Of a stretch of 64,000 bases of DNA, positions 1 to 9,060 are shown piece by piece. The stretch comes from Theocolax elegans. Lineage: Eukaryota > Arthropoda > Insecta > Hymenoptera > Cerocephalidae. The stretch's first letter is position 1. Every line of letters starts with the position of its first letter. The stretch is taken from positions 46,273,973 to 46,337,972 of the forward strand of contig CM047426.1 of NCBI GenBank assembly GCA_026168455.1, read 5' to 3'. The notes beneath the pieces were generated by a model. The model made no database searches and was not told the origin of the DNA. It saw only the letters and a program-made list of their open reading frames with translations. The position numbers were made by a program, and so were the translations under genes.

Positions 1-834
1 TCGTATCGTCTTCGATTTTGCTTGTAATTTGTTAATTGCGGTTGAGGTTTTGATTAATCCACAAAATGTTGCTAAATTTGTTTATTTATTAATAATTTTT
101 ATTTATTTATATTTTCTTTATAATACCGATTTTTTTTTATCTTATATTGTATTCGTTAGTATTATATCTATATAAAAGTATATGGGTGATTTTCTCTAGC
201 TTGCATATTCTTAATTAACAATTTCATAACTCGACACCTAATTATCGGGTGCTTCTGGTTTTTGTTTTTTTTGTTAGTTGGGGTTACAGTTTTGGTGTCT
301 TCCAAAACATTTGTTAATTTGATTTATTTATTAATAATTTTTAAATTGTTTATGATTTTATGTATTATAATGTTCCCTTTTTTATTGTTTTATTGTACGC
401 GTGCGATTTACAGCTACATAAATGTATTTGGTCCATTTTTGAAGATGTATTTTCTTAATTAACAATTTGATTGCTCGAGGTTTAATTATTATATTGGTCT
501 AATTTTTTTTGTAAATTATCTTCTGGGTGGATATTTCGGATATGTGGTGAAATATTAACATGTTTTCACTTATTTATTGTTATTATCTAATTTATTTATG
601 AATTCTGTAGCGTTCTTTTTATTTTATGATTTTACTGATTTATTACCCTGATTTAAATACCCTTGTTGATTATTATAATTTATTTGAGAGGTTAGTATGA
701 TCAATAATTATTACGTGCCTTTGGCGCGTCCGTTAGCCGCGCTAATACGACCAAACTTAGGGTTTTATTTTGCGTTCTATGTTTTATAATTCTTGAGCAT
801 TCTTTGTTTGGTCGTTGGATGTTTTAACATCAGA
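1..834. other. non-coding tail 3' of element A pol
   Basis: Very T-rich DNA follows the integrase end of element A, with no credible ORF on either strand. Two imperfect direct copies with a period near 240 bp can be seen, one starting about 44 and the other about 281. Both contain a T/A-rich stretch and later the shared string cttaattaacaattt (about 210 and 453). No env-like ORF and no recognisable LTR end is present. Confidence 0.5.
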
Positions 835-2440
835 TGCTCTTTTTATTTTGTTGGCGTGTACCACCTTGATTATATCGTTATTTGGTAATGTAACATTGTG
901 CGTTTTGTAATTTATTTTAATTATTTCATATTTTCCTTCGTATTCTGTATAAAATTTGCCTACTTGGGGTTCCTTTAATAAATATACTATTTCCCTTCTC
1001 TGAAGTGTTGAACATTTAATTTCCTATCATAATAAAATTTTGATCGGTATTTTGATTGAACTATTGGTTGAAATTGGTTGTAAGATCTGCTGCATATTCG
1101 CTATAGGTGGGGAAGTTTTCTTTTGGAGGAAAACTTGAAGGTGTGCGCGGTTTTTGTCCAAATACAAGCTCGTGTGGCGAGTAGCCAGTACTTTCGTGCT
1201 CTATGCAGTTATACGTATGTTGACAAATAGGCGTCCATTTCTTCCAATCGCTAGATTTACTGATATATTTTCGTAAATATTCGGTTAACGTGTGATGCAT
1301 GCGTTCAATTCCGCCCTGTGATTGAGGGTGGTAAGTTGTGGTGCGATACTTACTTATTTGAAAAATTTTCGCGAAATGCTCTAATAATTTATTTTGAAAA
1401 TGACTACCTTGGTCTGTGGCTATGGCGGCTGGGGTTCCAAAGTAACAAATTATTTTTTCTGTTAATGCTCGAGCGACTTCTTCGGCGGTTGCGTTTTTTA
1501 CAGGAATTAGTATAGTGTATTTAGTTAGCCAGTCTTGAGCGGATAGTATGTATCTGTATCCGTCTTTACTTGGTGTTAAGGGTCCCTAAAAGTCTAGTGA
1601 TATTTGAGTGAATGGTAGCGAAGGTGTATTACTAATGACGAGGGGTAGTTTAGTTTTTAGTCGAATCAGTTTATTACTCTGGCATTCTGCACATCTTAAA
1701 ACGAATTGGTGCACGTCTGGGCGCAAATTTTTCCAATAATAATCATTTGCGAGTTTCGCGTACGTTTTATTTATCCCTCGGTGTCCTACGAGAGCTGCTT
1801 CGTGATATTCTCTTATTATGGCGTACCTATCCTCTGTAGGGGGTACGGGTAGATTATTTGTGTATAGAATGCCTGTAATTGGTACTCCACTAAATACAAT
1901 GTTGAATTGTTCTTTAAAATATGACCATTCTCCTGCTGATAGTATGGCAAGATCTTTTACGATTGCTACGGATTTTAGTTCCTTGGCTATTAATAAATTT
2001 TTTAATACTTTTATGCTTTTTCGTATATTAATTCTGAGCGGTTTCTCGTCTAAATAATTTTTTATGTATAAGCTTATTATCGTAATATCTTTAACTTCAT
2101 AAATGCTCGTTTCCCCAATGGTAAATGTTTCGTTTTCGGACCGCTGTGGGTTTATATACGATCTTTCTATTAGAGCTTCCTGTATTTCGGTATTTAGTGC
2201 GCCGTCAGTAGTCGCTAAGCATATTAAATTTTCTTTGAATTAAAATGGGTGTTGATTTACTATGAGTAATGAAGCAAAAAGTGCTGGTTCTTCGTTATTA
2301 GGTGGGACCCAGGGTGGTTTTTCTCTGGGTGGCCTAGCGTTGGACACTAGGTACCTCTCTAGCGCGCTGTTACGATAAATCGGCGCTTCGTCGGCGGGTG
2401 CTTCTTCGGTGCTATTATTTTCGGTGGGTGCATCGTCTTG
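835..2440 (-). pseudogene. integrase of element A (interrupted)
   Basis: Reading leftward from the stop at 2441-2443, the same frame continues as integrase. An HHCC zinc-binding region lies near 1640-1810 (H-x6-H, then CAEC). The catalytic core follows, with its first Asp beside a nonsense codon at 1586-1588, a second Asp in an ATDQGSHF-type motif, and Glu in GGIERM near 1310. The C-terminal region reads GKYEIIKINY and ends with VHANKIK near 835, typical of Gypsy pol ends. Another nonsense codon lies near 2240. The enzyme would insert the cDNA into host DNA; this copy cannot make the full protein. The frame is otherwise well preserved, so inactivation looks fairly recent. Confidence 0.8.
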
Positions 2441-2443
2441 CTG

Positions 2444-5137
2444 TTATTCCACGTTCATTTCTTCGTCCGATACATCTTCGTTTGCTGATTCATCGGCATC
2501 TGACTGGGATCCGGAACTTTCACTAGACGTTTCGTCGTTTTCTGAGTATTGTTCGTGTCGATGAGACGTTTCATTTTTGCTGCTAATTTCCTCGTAAGGA
2601 GTGAAATGAACTCCTATTAAATGCAGGTGTATAAACTCATTTGATGGATTTGCTCTAAAATGGCAGTAAATAGTTTTTTCCTTTGTTCTAAAATGAACGC
2701 ATATGTTTTGGTTGAGCTCCTGTGAGAACACATATATGCAGTCCGTTGTGCCGTACTCAGATGCTGAAGTTAATATGCATGCGGTTTCCTCTGGCGTTCC
2801 GCAATTTTGCAATGCTCGCGAATTTAACAGTCGTTGTCGTAACTCAAGCGGTCCTATTTTTAGGTTCATTATTCTGATTAGAGAGTTAAATAAACAATTT
2901 CCTGGTGACTTGTCGTTTACATCCTTACATAATTGTAGGTTTGCGTGTGGCATGGCACATTCTTCGTGCTGGGTATAGATGTGCACCGCGGGATGGTCCT
3001 GAATTTCTCTCTGTTCGACTGTTAGTTCTTTGGCTGTTTCGTCACCTACTTTGTTTGATTCGGTGCAATTCGGTGTATCGACTGCTTCGTTATTAGATAC
3101 TACCGATTCGTCAGGCTCTTCAACTTGCGTGTCTGAATTTAATGATAGCAAGCTTGGTACTAGCCTATAGTAATTATCTGAGATAGGGACTATGTTTGGA
3201 TCGGTCGTATTCGATTCATGTGTTGAGTTTTCGTTGTCAATTTCTATAATATTTATATTGATTCCCTTTTTCCCATCGAATTGGCTTTCTTTTACGTTCA
3301 CGAGAAATCTTGCCTGTAATTTGTCTATAAATTGAGATAGACTGTTCTGTAATTCTGACTTGCGATTTTTATTTATTTCCTCTGACTTTTTTAATGATTC
3401 GCTCGCTGTTATGTTCGTTTTCGATGAGTCCGTATTTTCTGGTTCGGTCTCGTGTCGATGAACTGGTGGGTCTTCCCAAAATTGCTGCGTCGGCGAAGGC
3501 GTCGCCATTCTGTGTCGCGGCGTACTTGAGGCTTGCACTTTTTCGTTCGGCCTTGATTTATCTTGCGAGTGAGCTATTTTTTGGATGAATGCGCCTTGGG
3601 TGTTTTCCGAACTTGACTCTTTGATGTTTTGTTCATCCGTTACTAAAGATTTGGCTAGTACGGATTCAATTCTAGTGCGTTCTTTCGAGCTAAGGCGATA
3701 TGAGCCGTTAGATTTAGATTTTAGTTTAACGTTGGTAAGTATGCAAGCGAATAAGGCTGAATCTTTATAATCTAAGGTATAGATATTAAATTTGCGCGGA
3801 GTTTCTGTGAGCCATTGTATGCGATAGTCTTCTTCATCGTTGCATATATTTTCTAATGCTATGCATAAGAAAAATCCGCTTGATGAGTTTCTCAGGGCTA
3901 AAACTTCGCCCTTTTGGTATATTACTGAATAGTCGAGTGCTTGCTTTATGCACTTATCGTTGCTGACGGAACTTTTGGAGTTCGATCGCGAATGTTTCCT
4001 TGTGCGTAATTCTAATTTTCGAATTTTTGCTGCGTCAGAGTTAATTACTGCGTTAATGTTCGGTAGATCCTGTTTCTTTGCAAGTTCGTATAATTGAGCT
4101 CTTGGGAGTTCCAGATTAATTTCACCTTTTTCTAAAACTGGGTTACGTGACAGAGCGTCGGCGTTGCAATTTTTATCGCCGGGTCTGTATACTACATCGA
4201 ACGTAAAACCTTGAAGCGATGCTTTTAATCTGTTAAATCTTAGATCGGGTTTCTTAGACGTATGAAAATGTTTCAATGGTTCGTGATCGGTTACTAATGT
4301 GAATTTTCTTGTTATTAGGTAGTGTGAAAATTGATCTTTTGCGAATACTACTGCCAGTAATTCTCTATCGTACGTTGAGTAACGTAGCTCGCTGCCGCGT
4401 AGGCATCGAGATGCGTATGCGCATGGTCGATCTTTGCCTAGTTCGCCTTGGCTTAAAATTGCTCCTACTGCATAATCAGAAGCGTCTGTTGTTACTATGA
4501 AGGGTTTGGAAAGATCGGGTGCGGCGAGTATTGGATCGCTGCAGAGCATGTCCTTCATTTTATTAAAAGACTTCTCTTGTTCCTCTCCCCAAAAGAATGG
4601 TTCGCCTTTCCGTAATAGCTTAAACAGTGGTTGAGCTATTTTTGCAAAGCCTTCGACAAATCGTCGGTAATAACCGACGAAGCCTAGCCATTGTTTGACT
4701 TTCTTTGCATTTGTAGGTGTTGGGTATTTGCGAACGGAAGCTAATTTCTTTGGGTCAGTTCTTATATTGTCGCTTCCTACTATGTGTCCGAGTACGCTGG
4801 CCTCGCTTTTTAAGAATTGGCATTTTTTAGGTTCTACGGTAAGGTTAGCATCTACTATCCTTCTGAGTACCCTTCTAAGTCGTTTTCCGTGCTCTTCCAG
4901 TGTTTGAGCGTATACCATTATGTCGTATAAATAAATTTGTACTTCTCGACCTTGGAGGCCGGCCATCGCGAGAGACATGGCTCGCGCGAACGTTGCGGTG
5001 GCGTCTCTTAGTCCCATAGCCATTCTTTTGTATTGCAGCTGTTGCTGTGCGCCATCACCTAATGGCGCGGAGAATGCTGTGTAACCCGCTGACTCCGGGT
5101 CCATTTCTATTTGGTAATAGCCCGACTTTAAATACAT
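2444..5137 (-). CDS. element A pol segment: RT, RNase H, OTU-like domain
   Basis: This is an 897-codon open segment. Residues 1-150 hold RT motifs A to E, 180-330 RNase H (acidic residues D218, E259, D284, D327, ending NADALSR) and 400-500 an unassigned conserved-looking domain. Residues 500-700 are low-complexity and 735-850 OTU-like: GNC with Cys748 and GVHF with His844. A Glu/Ser/Asp-rich acidic tail follows. RT would make cDNA and RNase H would remove template RNA; OTU domains in other proteins cleave ubiquitin chains. RT motif A begins with Tyr where Asp is expected (residue 2), and the YxDD box reads YLYD (residue 71), so two of three catalytic carboxylates are gone. The Met start is only where the open frame begins; the true polyprotein starts upstream. 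Confidence 0.85.
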   Translation of the reverse strand: MYLKSGYYQIEMDPESAGYTAFSAPLGDGAQQQLQYKRMAMGLRDATATFARAMSLAMAGLQGREVQIYLYDIMVYAQTLEEHGKRLRRVLRRIVDANLTVEPKKCQFLKSEASVLGHIVGSDNIRTDPKKLASVRKYPTPTNAKKVKQWLGFVGYYRRFVEGFAKIAQPLFKLLRKGEPFFWGEEQEKSFNKMKDMLCSDPILAAPDLSKPFIVTTDASDYAVGAILSQGELGKDRPCAYASRCLRGSELRYSTYDRELLAVVFAKDQFSHYLITRKFTLVTDHEPLKHFHTSKKPDLRFNRLKASLQGFTFDVVYRPGDKNCNADALSRNPVLEKGEINLELPRAQLYELAKKQDLPNINAVINSDAAKIRKLELRTRKHSRSNSKSSVSNDKCIKQALDYSVIYQKGEVLALRNSSSGFFLCIALENICNDEEDYRIQWLTETPRKFNIYTLDYKDSALFACILTNVKLKSKSNGSYRLSSKERTRIESVLAKSLVTDEQNIKESSSENTQGAFIQKIAHSQDKSRPNEKVQASSTPRHRMATPSPTQQFWEDPPVHRHETEPENTDSSKTNITASESLKKSEEINKNRKSELQNSLSQFIDKLQARFLVNVKESQFDGKKGININIIEIDNENSTHESNTTDPNIVPISDNYYRLVPSLLSLNSDTQVEEPDESVVSNNEAVDTPNCTESNKVGDETAKELTVEQREIQDHPAVHIYTQHEECAMPHANLQLCKDVNDKSPGNCLFNSLIRIMNLKIGPLELRQRLLNSRALQNCGTPEETACILTSASEYGTTDCIYVFSQELNQNICVHFRTKEKTIYCHFRANPSNEFIHLHLIGVHFTPYEEISSKNETSHRHEQYSENDETSSESSGSQSDADESANEDVSDEEMNVE

Positions 5138-6147
5138 TACCGTTATGAAGTTCGAAGCTGCTAAGCTCTCTAGTATGTCGCTCGTAAACGGTAGGGGGTG
5201 GCAGCTTCCTATCGTTGCTTCGTTTAGTTATCTAAAGTCTGTCACTAACCTCCATTTTTTATTTCCTTGGGCGTCCGGTTTTTTAGGGACGATCCACATA
5301 GGTGAGGACGATCCACACAGTCTGCAGTGGATGGTTCGACTATATCCTGATCAATTAATTTTTGAATCTCTTGTTCCATTTGTTCGCGCATTGCTGGTGG
5401 ATACCTATATCTTTTTGCTTTTATCGGTCTCTCTGTGGATAGAAGAATTTTATGTGTGAGTAAATGTGTAGCGGGGAGGGGCTCCCCTTCGAGAGCGAAG
5501 GCGCCTGGAAATTCTTCTAATATCTCTTTTATATGGTTTATTCTATGTTGATTGCACCCTTCTAAGTCGGCTAATTGCATTATTTTTTCCACTCGTTTTG
5601 CTCTTTTCTCGTCGTTTTGTAATAACTCCTTGTTTAGATCTAGAACTTCTGTATGGCTTTTATATTCTGTTTCCTCCGTTAATAGGCGCCTAATGTACGT
5701 TTCTTGTATTGTTTTTTTCTTTGAGTTGCCGTCCTCCGCGGCATTTTCTGTCGTCCAGTCTTTGACGATTTCGCATTCGTTTAACCTTACTATTGGGACT
5801 GGTATCTTTATAGATTCATTTGTAGTGTTGATGCATTCAGCATGAATATCTCCTTTGTGGTTTTCGGCTATAAAGTTGCCGAATAAAATTCCTTCTTGTA
5901 CATGGGTTAGCGGTACCCATCCGACTTTAATATTTTTACTAAAAGTGTACGCGCATATAACTCTTCGCATGCGTGGAGGAATCTCGATAGTTTCTTTAGT
6001 TTCAAAGGGTATCACTATACTTCCTAATTTTAATTTATTTGCGACGGCGTCAATTACGCCGGAAAATTCATTCATTATGTCCCATCCAAGCAGCCCGTTC
6101 GTGCTTATGGGGAAATTATCTGGTACGACGTGTACCTTACATAGCAC
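5138..6147 (-). pseudogene. element A pol: protease end and RT fingers (broken)
   Basis: The 300-codon frame 5245-6147 begins in the C-terminal half of the protease (GLLGWDIMNEF). It runs through a linker to the RT N-terminus, with RYRYPPAMREQMEQEI and then IVEPS, which precede the RT palm in Gypsy elements. After that the frame diverges. Between 5138 and 5245 the next RT pieces appear in the frame of the downstream segment, including VTDFR followed directly by a stop. So at least one frameshift and one nonsense codon separate the protease half from the RT palm. The order of pieces matches an intact pol, so this is decay and not rearrangement. Confidence 0.75.
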
Positions 6148-6418
6148 CCTGCAGGTTTATACTGACCCTGCCGAGGGTGTGAGAAACTTCTTGTGTGACC
6201 CCTCTTATTTCGACTATCTGCTCCGTATCTATGCATATGTTTGGCTTTAGTTGCCCTTGCTTAATTATTGAAATATCGGCGCCGGTGTCGGCGTAAAATC
6301 TTGCTTTTCCGTCTATTAAATCCTTGCTATTTAAAACCACAATGGGAGGCTGATATCCCGTACTTAGAAATCGTATGTTAGCTGTCTTTTTGGACGACGC
6401 GAGAGTGGCTTTATCCAC
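6137..6418 (-). CDS. element A aspartic protease N-terminal part
   Basis: A short frame contains the retroviral-type protease active site YADTGADISII (residues about 42-52), followed by strands typical of pepsin-like retropepsins. The enzyme cleaves the gag-pol precursor and works as a homodimer. The frame overlaps the next pol segment by 11 bp in a different frame, so a frame break now splits the protease. It lies 24 bp beyond the gag stop in element order, consistent with expression by frameshift or readthrough from gag. The Met is simply the first in the frame; translation of an intact element would enter from gag. Confidence 0.8.
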   Translation of the reverse strand: MDKATLASSKKTANIRFLSTGYQPPIVVLNSKDLIDGKARFYADTGADISIIKQGQLKPNICIDTEQIVEIRGVTQEVSHTLGRVSINLQGAM

Positions 6419-6441
6419 TTCTCCGCGCTCGGCGCCTGAGG

Positions 6442-8007
6442 TTAGCGTCGAGCGGTTTGGAAGTTTAAATTACTGTTACGTACGTTTGTTTCGCTGATGC
6501 GCTCGGTGCTTGCGCTGCGTTTTCTTTCGTTCGAGTTAGTGAATTGTGATTTCGTATATTTGTCACGAGGTTTCTCTCGACCTCGATAATATGTTTGCCT
6601 TTCTTGATTGTCTTGTTGCCTGCTGTTGTAATTGTTGCGATAGTTTTCATTTCGCTGATATTGCCCTTCCTGACGATAATTATTGGATCTATAATTGTTT
6701 TCGCGTTGAGGGCGCGTGTATGTCCCGCCATATTGTGTATTGCGCCGATCTGTATATTGGTCTCTATCGTGATATTCATTTGTCCGCAGCCGATTTGCAC
6801 TGTTTTGGTTATTTCTGTTAGGCGGTTCAATGCATTTATTCCGTATGTCATATCTAAGTGTATTGCATTCTGATAATGCGTGGCCGGGTCTTGTGCAATA
6901 TTCGCATTTTACTGATTCGAATTTCTTTTTCCGACAATCCTTTTCTTCGTGCGTGCTTGACGCGCAATAATTGCATTTTTTAGGTTGCAGTGCTTCTACT
7001 ACGTCTCTTAGTATATTTGCTGATTCTAATGTTGGACCCTGCGGATGCGTTGCGCCCTGCGTTGGTAGCGATTCCGACAAATTTCTCCTTGCTGCTTCGT
7101 TGCGTGCTGCTTGTATGCTCTCGAAGTCGATTGCTATTCTTATTGCTTCGTTTAGTGATTTTGGGTGCTCGCTTCGTACTTGACCGTCTAATGGATGTGT
7201 TAAACCGAACATGAATTGCTGTAGCGCTTGTTTAGTGATGTCCTTAACTCGGCTTTCGCGCTCGTACGGGTTTAGATTCGGTATAGCCTTGCATATATTG
7301 AATAATTGATTTTGTAGTTTTTGTACTCGTAGCCCGTAATCTACTGCGTTTTCTCCGGGGTGCTGATTTACTATTTTTAACTGAGTCATTACTTGGTCTG
7401 CTGTACCTACGTTAGTGTATTGGGTGGTGAGATCAGACAATAGATCTTCTAAGGTTTTGTAACTTGTTAATCTACTGTTATATCCTTCTCCTGCGCGACC
7501 TGTCAATTTGCTAGCTAATGCGAGTAACATATGGGGCTCATTTTCGTAACCCATTGATGCGAGGGCACGTCTTGCCGAAGCGCAAAATAAATCTAAATTA
7601 TCCGGATCACCGTTAAACGTCGGGATTAGACTAATTGCCTGTGGGATGGATAAACGACTGATGTTTGCAATAGGTAGGGGTCTGGTGATTTCGTTTGGAA
7701 TTTTATTAGTAAAAATGGGTGCATTCGGAAATCCTGTGTAATTAGTTATTTGTGGAGAAAATGCTCTATATGTGCCCGCATTATGAGGTTCTGGGAAGTT
7801 TGGTATTTGCTGATTAATGTGTGTTTCCTGTAGTTCTCGTACCTTGTTTTCTAGAAATGCTATTTGTTGTAAATATCTTTCTTGTAATGTAAAGTCTAAC
7901 GAGGGCGTTTGTACCGTTTTGGGTTTATCCTCTATCGTAGGTCGGGGAATTGTGTATGTGAGTCCGTCAATTGTGTGTGTAATTATAAAATGAAAATAAA
8001 ATATCAA
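6442..8007 (-). CDS. element A gag with two CCHC zinc knuckles
   Basis: This is a 521-codon open frame, a usual size for Gypsy gag. Residues near 120-330 form a capsid-like region (IPTFNGDPDNLDLF, then helical sequence ending with IDFESIQAARNEAARR). Two consecutive zinc knuckles follow, CNYCASSTHEEKDC and CEYCTRPGHALSEC, both with complete C-x2-C-x4-H-x4-C spacing. The C-terminus is rich in Arg, Asn, Gln and Tyr and would bind RNA. The product assembles the particle and packages element RNA. The frame shows no stop, so gag is the best-preserved part of element A. The first Met at 8007 is used, but a start further upstream in the leader cannot be excluded. Confidence 0.85.
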   Translation of the reverse strand: MIFYFHFIITHTIDGLTYTIPRPTIEDKPKTVQTPSLDFTLQERYLQQIAFLENKVRELQETHINQQIPNFPEPHNAGTYRAFSPQITNYTGFPNAPIFTNKIPNEITRPLPIANISRLSIPQAISLIPTFNGDPDNLDLFCASARRALASMGYENEPHMLLALASKLTGRAGEGYNSRLTSYKTLEDLLSDLTTQYTNVGTADQVMTQLKIVNQHPGENAVDYGLRVQKLQNQLFNICKAIPNLNPYERESRVKDITKQALQQFMFGLTHPLDGQVRSEHPKSLNEAIRIAIDFESIQAARNEAARRNLSESLPTQGATHPQGPTLESANILRDVVEALQPKKCNYCASSTHEEKDCRKKKFESVKCEYCTRPGHALSECNTLRYDIRNKCIEPPNRNNQNSANRLRTNEYHDRDQYTDRRNTQYGGTYTRPQRENNYRSNNYRQEGQYQRNENYRNNYNSRQQDNQERQTYYRGREKPRDKYTKSQFTNSNERKRSASTERISETNVRNSNLNFQTARR

Positions 8008-9060
8008 CCTGTGGCAAGGAATTTACGTCCCAAATTTTGTCAAAAATGCAAAGACTTACAGTAAGACGAGTGAAAGGCTAATTGGATTCATAACGCTCTG
8101 ATTGATTTGTAGTTTGCTCTGTGTGTTGTGTAGATGGTTGAGGATGTTTCGGCGGCTTCGAGGCGCTCTTGATAGATGGGCTCGGTGGATTTTCCCGCGG
8201 AGGAGCAGTTGCCCGAGTTGGGGCAGATGCCTTTCCCTCGGTGAAGCAGATGCTTATGTTGGGGCAGATGCCCTTTCCCACGGTGGAGCAGATGCTCGAG
8301 TTGGGGCAGATGCCCTTTGTCTTGGTGAAGCAGATGCTTATGTTGGGGCAGATGCCCTTTGTCTCGGTGAAGCAGATGCTTATGTTGGGGCAGATGCCCT
8401 TTGTAGAGATGAGGTGGGTGCTTAAGTTGCGATAGCTACCCTTTTCGTATTTTTGTAGATTAGACGTTTAATATCAGCAGATTCTGTGTTGTCAAAGTTC
8501 GGTTTAATTTTGTAGGCTTGTAGATTTAGCCTTGTTGATTGTAATGTATTTCCTCGATGATTCGCAAGTGTAGTAGCGAAAATACTTGTAGACTCGCGAG
8601 CGGTGATATGTGTTTCTTTCTTATATTGGAGTTTCTAGTTCCAGTTGATATTTGCGGCGATCTTTCGTCGCAATCCCCACAAGGGATACCAAAAAATATA
8701 TTATGTCACGTACAGTTGGCTGCGTATTTAAACGCAAGCACTATTGAAGGATCGGAATCGACCGCTTCAGTCGCGAGATAATTCGTTTCTATTTAAGGTG
8801 CGGACAATTCCTTACTTGTTGATTTTTGTATGTTAATAATAGACCTAATTATGTGTCGGATTCGCGCGGGTGGGAGTTTATAATTTGTGTACGTATTGCA
8901 AGGTGGCAATTTTGAGCGTTCCGCGCGCGAGGCTTTTGCTGACGCGCGCTTGCTCGCGATTTCCGAGCAATACGTACGATTGCGAAAGGGTTCGCGGTTC
9001 AAGGTACGACGATCTAGATTTACCTATGTTCGTACGTGACAGCACTTAACTTGCTGAACT
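8008..9060 (-). other. element A leader and probable 5' LTR region
   Basis: Between gag and AT-rich host DNA lies about 1 kb of mixed composition with no conserved ORF on the element strand. It contains the 42-bp tandem repeat (separate entry) and GC-rich LTR-like sequence at 8850-9010. A strong primer-binding-site match was not found, so the LTR/leader boundary is not resolved. A minus-strand boundary near 9040 (TGTCACGTACG-type start) is possible. Confidence 0.4.
8213..8426. repeat. 42-bp tandem repeat, about 5 copies
   Basis: Copies begin with ttggggcagatgccctt near 8217, 8259, 8301, 8343 and 8385, each followed by a variable third and then gcagatgctt. The 42-bp period is 14 codons, so frames stay open on both strands (plus strand: LGQMPF...KQML). 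In element A orientation the array lies upstream of gag, in the leader. Confidence 0.9.

Larger units (their letters stand above)
1..9060 (-). mobile_element. Ty3/Gypsy LTR retrotransposon A (degraded)
   Basis: On the minus strand the order is leader/LTR-like DNA, gag, aspartic protease, RT, RNase H, an OTU-like domain and integrase. Integrase lying after RNase H places it in Ty3/Gypsy. The pol frame is nearly continuous from the protease to the integrase C-terminus near 835 but is broken by nonsense codons and a frame break near RT motif A. No matching LTR pair lies inside the window, so the 3' LTR probably lies beyond base 1. The 5' boundary near 9060 is inferred from the end of leader-like sequence. 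Confidence 0.8.

Noticed and set aside
1..834. An envelope gene at the 3' end of element A (errantivirus-like)
   Set aside because: No open frame, signal peptide or transmembrane segment is visible in this region on the element strand.
5145..6250. Plus-strand frames of 97-131 codons
   Set aside because: They are shadows of the minus-strand pol of element A.
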